This document shows, piece by piece, positions 56,751 to 64,000 of a stretch of 64,000 bases of DNA (the first letter of the stretch is position 1; the number at the start of each line of letters is the position of its first letter). Origin of the DNA: Girardinichthys multiradiatus (taxonomy: Eukaryota; Chordata; Actinopteri; Cyprinodontiformes; Goodeidae); contig NC_061818.1 in assembly GCF_021462225.1 (NCBI RefSeq), positions 14,543,276-14,607,275 on the forward strand. The letters run 5' to 3'. The notes beneath the pieces are model-generated. The model did not search any database and was not told where the DNA came from. It worked only from the letters and a program-made list of their open reading frames with translations. A program made the position numbers and the translations under genes.

Positions 56751-58318
56751 CAGGTCCTTCTCAAAAAATTAGCATATTGTGATAAAGTTAATTATTTTCC
56801 ATAATGTCATGATGAAAATTTAACATTCATATATTTTAGATTCATTGCACACTAACTGAAATATTTCAGGTCTTTTATTGTCTTAATACAGATGATTTTG
56901 GCATACAGCTCATGAAAACCCAAAATTCCTATCTCACAAAATTAGCATATCATTAAAAGGGTCTCTAAACGAGCTATGAACCTAATCATCTGAATCAACG
57001 AGTTAACTCTAAACACCTGCAAAAGATTCCTGAGGCCTTTAAAACTCCCAGCCTGGTTCATCACTCAAAACCCCAATCATGGGTAAGACTGACGACCTGA
57101 CTGCTGTCCAGAAGGCCACTATTGACACCCTCAAGCAAGAGGGTAAGACACAGAAAGAAATTTCTGAACGAATAGGCTGTTCCCAGAGTGCTGTATCAAG
57201 GCACCTCAGTGGGAAGTCTGTGGGAAGGAAAAAGTGTGGCAGAAAACGCTGCACAACGAGAAGAGGTGACCGGACCCTGAGGAAGATTGTGGAGAAGGGC
57301 CGATTCCAGACCTTGGGGGACCTGCGGAAGCAGTGGACTGAGTCTGGAGTAGAAACATCCAGAGCCACCGTGCACAGGCGTGTGCAGGAAATGGGCTACA
57401 GGTGCCGCATTCCCCAGACCTGGGCTACAGAGAAGCAGCACTGGACTGTTGCTCAGTGGTCCAAAGTACTTTTTTCGGATGAAAGCAAATTCTGCATGTC
57501 ATTCGGAAATCAAGGTGCCAGAGTCTGGAGGAAGACTGGGGAGAAGGAAATGCCAAAATGCCAGAAGTCCAGTGTCAAGTACCCACAGTCGGTGATGGTC
57601 TGGGGTGCCGTGTCAGCTGCTGGTGTTGGTCCACTGTGTTTTATCAAGGGCAGGGTCAATGCAGCTAGCTATCAGGAGATTTTGGAGCACTTCATGCTTC
57701 CATCTGCTGAAAAGCTTTATGGAGATGAAGATTTCATTTTTCAGCATGACCTGGCACCTGCTCACAGTGCCAAAACCACTGGTAAATGGTTTACTGACCA
57801 TGGTATCACTGTGCTCAATTGGCCTGCCAACTCTCCTGACCTGAACCCCATAGAGAATCTGTGGGATATTGTGAAGAGAACGTTGAGAGACTCAAGACCC
57901 AACACTCTGGATAAGCTAAAGGCCGCTATCGAAGCATCCTGAGCCTCCATAAGACCTCAGCAGTGCCACAGGCATATTGCCTCCATGCCACGCTGCATTG
58001 AAGCAGTCATTTCTGCCAAAGGATTCCCGACCAAGTATTGAGTGCATAACTGTACATGATTATTTGAAGGTTGACGTTTTTTGTATTAAAAACACTTTTC
58101 TTTTATTGGTCGGATGAAATATGCTAATTTTGTGAGATAGGAATTTTGGGTTTTCATGAGCTGTATGCCAAAATCATCCGTATTAAGACAATAAAGGACC
58201 TGAAATATTTCAGTTAATGTGCAATGAATCTAAAATATATTAATATTAAATTTTCATCATTACATTATAGAAAATAATGAACTTTATCACAATATGCTAA
58301 TTTTTTGAGAAGGACCTG
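56751..58318 (+). mobile_element. Tc1 element with long (about 210-base) inverted repeats and TA target duplication
   Basis: 1568 bases. TA flanks at 56749-56750 and 58319-58320. The termini CAGGTCCTTCTCAAAAAATT and, inverted, at the right end are near-perfect. The long repeats also share GCATACAGCTCATGAAAACC and its inverse, the IR/DR layout of Sleeping Beauty-type elements. Contains one transposase gene with a single nonsense codon. Confidence 0.95.
57079..58041 (+). pseudogene. Tc1 transposase, single in-frame stop near the C-terminus
   Basis: ATG at 57079 (MGKTDDLTAVQKATI). HTH: GKTQKEISERIGCSQSAVSR. Catalytic landmarks: VLFSDESKF, IFQHDLAPAHSAK (family normally DNAPxH or similar) and [16 protein letters not shown] at 57940-57942 after KAAIEAS replaces a Trp codon of relatives; the frame then continues (ASIRPQQCHRHIASMPR) to a TGA at 58041. 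The catalytic triad is before the stop. Confidence 0.92.
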
Positions 58319-58679
58319 TATGGCATTCATGTTCAGAATGTCTGAATACCTCTGACCAGAACTATATGTGATCATATTGTTTTTTAACTTTATCTGAACT
58401 GAGTACTATTTCCTCTTTTGGGTCCTTAAAAACACATTTATGATCATACTACCTGCAGTCACTCCATGGGCTATTTCATACCTGAAGCAGGATACTTTCT
58501 TTTAAGAAAGCCCAGCAGGGAGCTTAGACAGTTGACCGAAGTTCTCAGCAGCAACTCGTGTTTCTGAGAAGGAAGACATCCAGAAAGACAATGTTTGACA
58601 ACCCAAAAATACAGAAACGGACAAAATATTTTTGAGAACCGGCAATCCCTGGCAAAAGGTTCAACCTCTTGCATCACAA

Positions 58680-59775
58680 CCACAAACGTCAGTGTATTTT
58701 ATTGGGATTTAATGTGACAGACCAACACAAAGTAACATATAAATATGAAGTGCAATGAAAATGACACATGGTTTTCATAATATTTTACATCATCTGACAA
58801 GGGTGGCTTGTATTTGTATTCTGTGCAGCTTGGTCAATAATTTAGAGCAGGGCTGTCAAATACCGGGGCCGATGTGCTCAAACCTTAGTCCTGCTAATTA
58901 CGTAATTATTTGATTCAGCTGTATTGAAGCAAAGACACATCTAAAAGTTGCAGGGCACTGGCCCCTGAAGACTGGAGTTTGACACCTGTGCTTTAGAGCC
59001 ATGGTTTTAAAACCCTGGTCCTCAGGACCCGCTGCCCTGCTTGTTTTAGGTGTTTCCTTGCCTCTGCACACCTGACTTAAATAAATGGGTGAATAGCAGA
59101 CTTTCAGCCCACTTGGTGGCATTCCAAGAAGGTAATAAAATAATTTGTGCTGGAGCAGAGACACATGTAAAACATGAGGGACAGCAGGTCCTGAGGACCA
59201 GGATTGAAAACCACTGCTTTATACGTCTCTAACAAGCTTGCATCTAATGAAAGACATGTTTTCCCCCATTATGCTTTGCAAAACACCAAGAGCCCAGTCA
59301 GATTGATTGGATAAAGTCTATGAACATCAATTTTAAAGTCTTCCCATGCATTCAGATCTGGACTTTGACTGTATCGTTCTAACACATGAATATGCATTCT
59401 CTGGCTGTAATTTTCAGGTTGTTGTCATGTTAGAGGGTAAATCTTTGTCCCAGTCTTTAATCTATTGCAGCCTCAAACAGGCTTTCTTCCAGGCTTGCTT
59501 GTGTATTTAGCTACATCCCTCTTCCCAACCATGACCAGCTTTCCTGTCCCTAATGAAGAAAAGCAGCCCCACAGCATGATGCTGCCACCTCCATGTTTCA
59601 CTGAGCGAATGGCAGGTTCAGAGTATTGTACAGTGTTAGTTTTCTGCCAAAAAGAGCATTTACAGAATTTTGTAGATGGACTATATTGTGTTGGTTTATC
59701 AATTAACATCCCAATAAAATACTTTGAAGTGTGTGGCTCCATATTGATAAAATGTGAAAAAGTTCAAGCACACTA
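58680..59775 (-). mobile_element. Degenerate Tc1-like element with an inserted MITE-like repeat
   Basis: Minus-oriented: GCCCAGTCAGATTGATTGGA, TCAGATCTGGACTTTGACTG and CAGCATGATGCTGCCACCTC are the reversed transposase text. A minus frame (59742-59473) keeps [20 protein letters not shown]. The insertion at about 58853-59218 (GTGCTCAAACCTTAGTCCTG to GGACCAGGATTGAAAACC) consists of two units of the same repeat as at 56.4 kb. Confidence 0.7.
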
Positions 59776-59829
59776 TTGTCATGAAGTGGGTTCTGTACTG
59801 ATGAATAGATTCTTTTACACAAAATGAAA

Positions 59830-61285
59830 CAAATAGGGGAGTCAGGAGTGCCCTGTCAGTATGCTCATGTCATCTTGACAACTGTTGGAAAGTGAGGTGA
59901 CAATGACAAATTGCAAACCGTGGTGGGCTGATAAGTCTTCAGCAGTTACATTTGTCATTAGATTGCTGTGATAAGCTGTCAAGCAAACACAAAAGGTGTG
60001 AGTTGTTCAGTCTCTCCTTTCTGCCTTTGCTCTGAAGAGACTGTGTTGCTGTAAAGCAGAATCAATTGGCAAACTTTGAAAACTCAGACCTGATGAAAAT
60101 AGACACTTGCAAGCTTTTAACATAGCTATATCCTCAGGAAACAAATGTTTTCTGGACATACAAATGCATTAAAGTACTGTAAATAAAAAGCTGGACCTTA
60201 GTTAAAAATAGTAACAAGACTACAAGATTAAAGTTAAAATTATTTGAAACTAAGATCACGAAAAAGATAAAAGCATGGTTTAAACCAAGACCCCTCCTTT
60301 ACTCCACGAGGTGAGCCCTACCTAGAGTTTTATGTCTTAAGCTTTTATGTTAAACTCATATTTTACACAGTGAGCCAGGGTAGTTGTTGCAAGTTTGGAT
60401 CTGGTATTGTTTTGTCAAAAAATGTCATTATGTCAAAGAAATACCAGTGATGTGATGCTCGTCTGTGGGGGCTCGTTTGGGGGAAAGTAACAAACAAGGC
60501 AACAGATGCAGAGGGAGAAGAAACACATGCATACAGAGACACATGCTCACAAATGGACAAAGATGCATTTGGACACAAAAGGGACAACATGATGACATGG
60601 AAGCTTGAGCAAGGTTTTAATAATGCATGTATCTCCCACAGCAGAGAAGCTGACAGTAAGCTCTGCATGGTGTCCAAAATACAGTAGTAAGAAGGCCAGG
60701 TGGATGTAAACGATAACAACAGAGTTATACCCTAAGCTGCAGTCAGAAAGGGAGAGACAACAATAAAAGGAGTCGACAGCATGGGCAGAAGGGGGCGAGA
60801 GAGTCAGTGAGCTGGAGCAATGAAAGCCAGATGAGAATGCCAACATGAATGGAGGGAGGGAAAGAGAGACGTGTGAAATGGAGAAGAGAGAAGTTCTGGA
60901 GCTGCAGTTTTTCCTTCTGGAGCTGAACTAGAGAATCAAGAGTAAAGAGAGTAAAACACCAGAGAAGTGGTTTGGAAGCTGGGGTGTGCTTTTATAGCCT
61001 CTATCACCTTTGCATGTCAGGAGACTGTTTTTTTCCCCATTCCTCTGTGTAGTTTCTGTGAACTTACCACAGATTATTCAAATAGATTTCCATTATAGAT
61101 CTGGCTGTATTTTAACTCCTGGAAGTTAATCTTAAGTCTCAGTTTCAAGTCCTTTCTGGTGTATTTATCCATCTCCCTCCTAAATACAGTCTTTAGACGT
61201 ACATTTTGTGGATATCAGCAACATTTTTTGGAATAAATACCAATCTGGTATTCATCAAACACATTGAACAACATCATGATGGCCG
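59830..61285. other. No feature recognised
   Basis: Moderately A+T-rich non-coding DNA, including a purine-rich patch at 60.8-60.95 kb. Minus-strand frames at 60363-60846 have no splice sites or family features that would make them mei1 exons. Confidence 0.35.
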
Positions 61286-61289
61286 CAGA

Positions 61290-62920
61290 CGCTGAAAATT
61301 TACAGTTTTAATTTAGTTTTACCAGCCTTTGACATTATCAATAACACCATTTTGACTAATAAAGTGCATAGCCTGATGTCAATCTGTGGGACAATCTTAA
61401 GATGGTTTAGATTTCATCTTTTAACTAGAACCTGCAGAGATTGTATAAAACACATCATATCAGACTCTAATCATGTAATATGTGTGGCACCCCAAGGCTC
61501 TGTTTTAGGTCCACTTCTATTTGTGCTATATAATCACACTCTTGGAGAGATCGGCGAGAAATCGCCAATAAATGTCATAAAATAAATTTTATGCTGATGA
61601 CATTCGCTGTACTGCTACCTTCCACTTCTTCAAACAGTCTGAATTATTTGAGTGCCAAAAACAAAGTACAAACCAGTTGAAAAAACAACTCCTTTCAACT
61701 GAACTAAAAAAAAAAAAAAAAAGAAAAAAGGAATTTTGTTTGTTTTCAACCAATCTATCTCTCACAAAGGTCACTCAAAAAAACTTGTATGAAAACGGTT
61801 GATATCTCCTGAGAAATATTTGCAAAGGAAAGTGTTGAGAATTAAAATCATGTAATTTCATGCTATTAGTTTAGTTTGCATGTGAGAACATTAAACTGAG
61901 ATTTAACATGAGTGAGCCTTGGTGAGAGATCACAGATCACAGCAGGGGTCAGGGGGAAACAGGGCTTAGAAAGTTCTCGGCAGCTGCAAACTGTAAAAGC
62001 TGGCTGTAGGGACAATAAAGCAATAAATGTCAAGTTTTGGCCGTGGTATAGATGCCACAAGGGAGCTTGGCTGATTTACAACACCTGATGGAAAAATGGA
62101 AGTCACAGTCAGTAAGCTTTGAAGTCCACAGTATAAAGATGTACTGGAACTTGAAATGACAGAGACATCGGGGTAAAGACAGCCATGCTTTGCTGAAAAT
62201 CTGCAATCTCTCTCCGTAAGGGCCCTTATGTAATATTCTTTCCTTGTGTTATTTTGTATATTTATTTTGCATTAGAAATCATTGGACTTATTATCTTCCA
62301 AATTAAACTTGCGTTAATCTTAATTTCCTGCTCTTCATCTGTTCTTTCTCACGACATCCGGACTGGGTGAGGTTGAGGCCGCAAGAATATCAGTGATAGC
62401 AATATTTTACCTCAACAAAAGCTAGGGCCCAAAACAGGAATGGAAATAGATATTTATGCGTTTATTTCTTCTCATCAAGACTACCATAATGGACTTTTCA
62501 CATGCATCAACAAAAAAGTCCTTGATCGCCTTCAGTTGGTCCAAAACTATTAACGATCAACAAGATCAAAAACTCCTAATTTTATGTGACCTTTAAATTT
62601 TTGAATTACAATTTTTAAATCCTGAATTTAACTTTCAGGGCCTATATTGCTGAGATATCAAAGCCACACAAAACTTATGCCTTCAGGTCCTCAAATCAAA
62701 ATCTAACCATAGAGCCAAGAGCTACATATAAAACTCTAACAGATTGCACAGTTAATTTCATGAATTATTATTGTATTTGTCTAATATTTGTATAATTTAA
62801 TTTGCTATTTATTTTTTTACTAATGTTTTTAATTAATTGTTTCAATGTTTATGCTCTTTGTTTGCACTTTGCTATTTTAATCTGTAAAAGGTGCTACGTA
62901 AATAAATTGAACTTACTACG
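61290..62920 (+). mobile_element. Old L2-like LINE remnant (reverse transcriptase part and 3' end)
   Basis: Near 61320-61620 broken frames keep AFDIINNTIL-like text, VAPQGSVLGPLLFVLY and FYADDI, the L2 type of reverse transcriptase. 62470-62910 resembles the element's C-terminal and 3' region, with CTGTAAAAGGTGCTACGTAA and ATAAATTGA, the usual L2 3' end. Many stops and an internal gap. Confidence 0.65.
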
Positions 62921-63560
62921 AACTGAATGAACTACTTACTAACCAGAATATTATATTGTTATGCCAAGTGTGTAGCCATGACACTGTGGATACAATGACC
63001 ACAAAACGATGACTACAATTCCATATATTGTGCTGCTCTACTAAAAACCTTTTTTGTTCATAAAAGCTGGCTCAGTTTTTTCTAAGTAAAAGAAGATATT
63101 TTAGAAAGCATGAAAGTTGTTGGAGGGTTTGTCTTCAGTATTTCATTACATGTGCCAAGGTTTTCATTTCCATGTATTCAACTAATTTATTATCTTATAT
63201 TATTTATTTATTTTAAGTCAGCCTTATGAACCAGCAATCACTACTTGATTGCACAACTGTTAGCTTACAGGTTGGATGCTTTGTGGAACCTGTGTCTGCT
63301 GTCGGCAGCTCAAATTATTTCTCTGAAACTCTTGAGTCAATGATTCCCAAATGTTTCAGGTTCTGACCCACAGAGCAACAGTGGTGGAGACTAACGGACC
63401 TCAGCTAATACAACAGGAAATATTTAAACATAAACATAAATATGTTAAACAAGGACATGAAGACAATACAATCAGCCTCAATAACCATTAAAACATTTGT
63501 ATACATTTTATTTTCATCAGTTCAAGACCATGATCTTTTTTTTTGGCTTGTAGTGCTGTT
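62921..63560. other. No feature recognised
   Basis: A+T-rich non-coding DNA between the L2 remnant and the Harbinger left end. Confidence 0.35.
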
Positions 63561-63561
63561 T

Positions 63562-64000
63562 GAGGGTGAGTTCACACCGAACGCGGATTCTGCAAATATT
63601 CCGCCTCATTTGTGTGCTTTTGCCCGCTTGACATTCCGCGTGAACTCTGCGTTGCCATTTGGCAACAAGCGGCATCGCTTCGCCGCATCATCAAATAGGA
63701 GGAGCTTCCATCTGCTGCTTGCTGGTTTCAACTGAACATGGCGGACATGGATTTCACGGACCTAATTACGGTGTTTCACCTGTGGAGAGCTGAAAAACGA
63801 CGCCGACGTCCCTGGGTTCACCAGATTCTTCAGGGACGGGATCAATTCGGAGAGTACCACCACCTACTCCAGGAGCTGCGTCTGGATGATTTCGGCGATT
63901 TCAGTGGTACTTCCGTTTATCCAGGACCCAGTTCGAAGATCTCCTGTCCTGCGTTGGGAGACGAATCGGCCTCCAGGACACCAACTACCGGCGCTGTATC
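63562..64000 (+). mobile_element. PIF/Harbinger-type DNA transposon, left end (runs off the window)
   Basis: Starts GAGGGTGAGTTCACACCGAA and CGCG, the typical terminal inverted repeat of fish Harbinger elements, followed by C+G-richer sequence with a transposase gene. The right end is outside the window, so the length and target duplication cannot be given. Confidence 0.8.
63738..64000 (+). pseudogene. Harbinger transposase N-terminus (partial, one frameshift)
   Basis: ATG at 63738: MADMDFTDL, then WVHQILQGRDQFGEYHHLLQ and ELRLDD, the N-terminal signature of HARBI1-like transposases. At about 63897 one base is lost; the family sequence continues one frame over as YFRLSRTQFEDLLSCVG and LQDTNYRRC to the window end. 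The catalytic DDE domain would lie beyond 64000. Confidence 0.8.

Noticed and set aside
60363..60846. Two overlapping minus-strand frames of about 100-118 codons
   Set aside because: Considered as upstream mei1 exons; no acceptor/donor pair gives the needed phase and the peptides look random.

Overview
This window is vertebrate, almost certainly ray-finned fish, nuclear DNA. It has split genes with GT-AG introns, A+T-rich introns and intergenic DNA, and the usual teleost repeats: many Tc1/mariner copies, CR1/L2/Rex1-like and RTE-like LINEs, hAT and Harbinger DNA transposons, and tRNA-derived SINEs with a central domain like that of V-SINEs. I saw no prokaryotic genes, rRNA, functional tRNA or CRISPR array.

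All host genes lie on the minus strand. From right to left, which is the direction of transcription: (1) the 3' part of a gene read as mei1 (exons at about 52.15, 51.2, 45.0 and 40.9 kb); (2) a complete ccdc134 (six coding exons, 32.85 to 28.27 kb, with a probable 5'UTR exon near 38.6 kb); (3) a disrupted GIMAP/AIG1-type GTPase gene (24.6 to 22.8 kb, with a probable 5'UTR exon at 26.0 kb); (4) the first nine coding exons of srebf2 (17.66 kb to the left edge, where the gene leaves the window). The order MEI1-CCDC134-SREBF2, all on one strand, is that of the human locus; the GIMAP gene sits between as an extra. The srebf2 and ccdc134 exons join in frame with consistent phases. The ccdc134 product is 229 residues, the length I know for the human protein.

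The rest is mostly mobile DNA. srebf2 introns hold a nearly full-length LINE (3.7-7.1 kb), an RTE-like LINE fragment cut at both ends (1.06-1.98 kb), Tc1 relics, and an intron-bearing SGNH-hydrolase-like gene relic on the plus strand (10.07-10.95 kb). Between srebf2 and the GIMAP gene is a Tc1 element with only one nonsense codon (20.3-21.8 kb). The mei1 introns and upstream region hold nested elements: a SINE inside a Tc1 (41.2-43.0 kb), an inverted SINE dimer forming a palindrome within one target-site duplication (45.3-45.9 kb), a hAT element with a BED-finger fragment inside a Tc1 relic (46.8-47.8 kb), an RTE-like LINE with only two in-frame stops (52.9-56.3 kb), a Tc1 with long inverted repeats (56.75-58.3 kb), and the start of a Harbinger element at the right edge.

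srebf2 encodes the membrane-bound regulator of cholesterol synthesis and ccdc134 a small secretory-pathway protein. No joint function of the neighbours is implied beyond conserved linkage. I found no clear new biological system. The best leads are the GIMAP with its long Gly/Ala-rich tail, the SGNH-like relic with introns, the self-complementary SINE dimer, and an unusual site-1 cleavage sequence in the srebf2 product.
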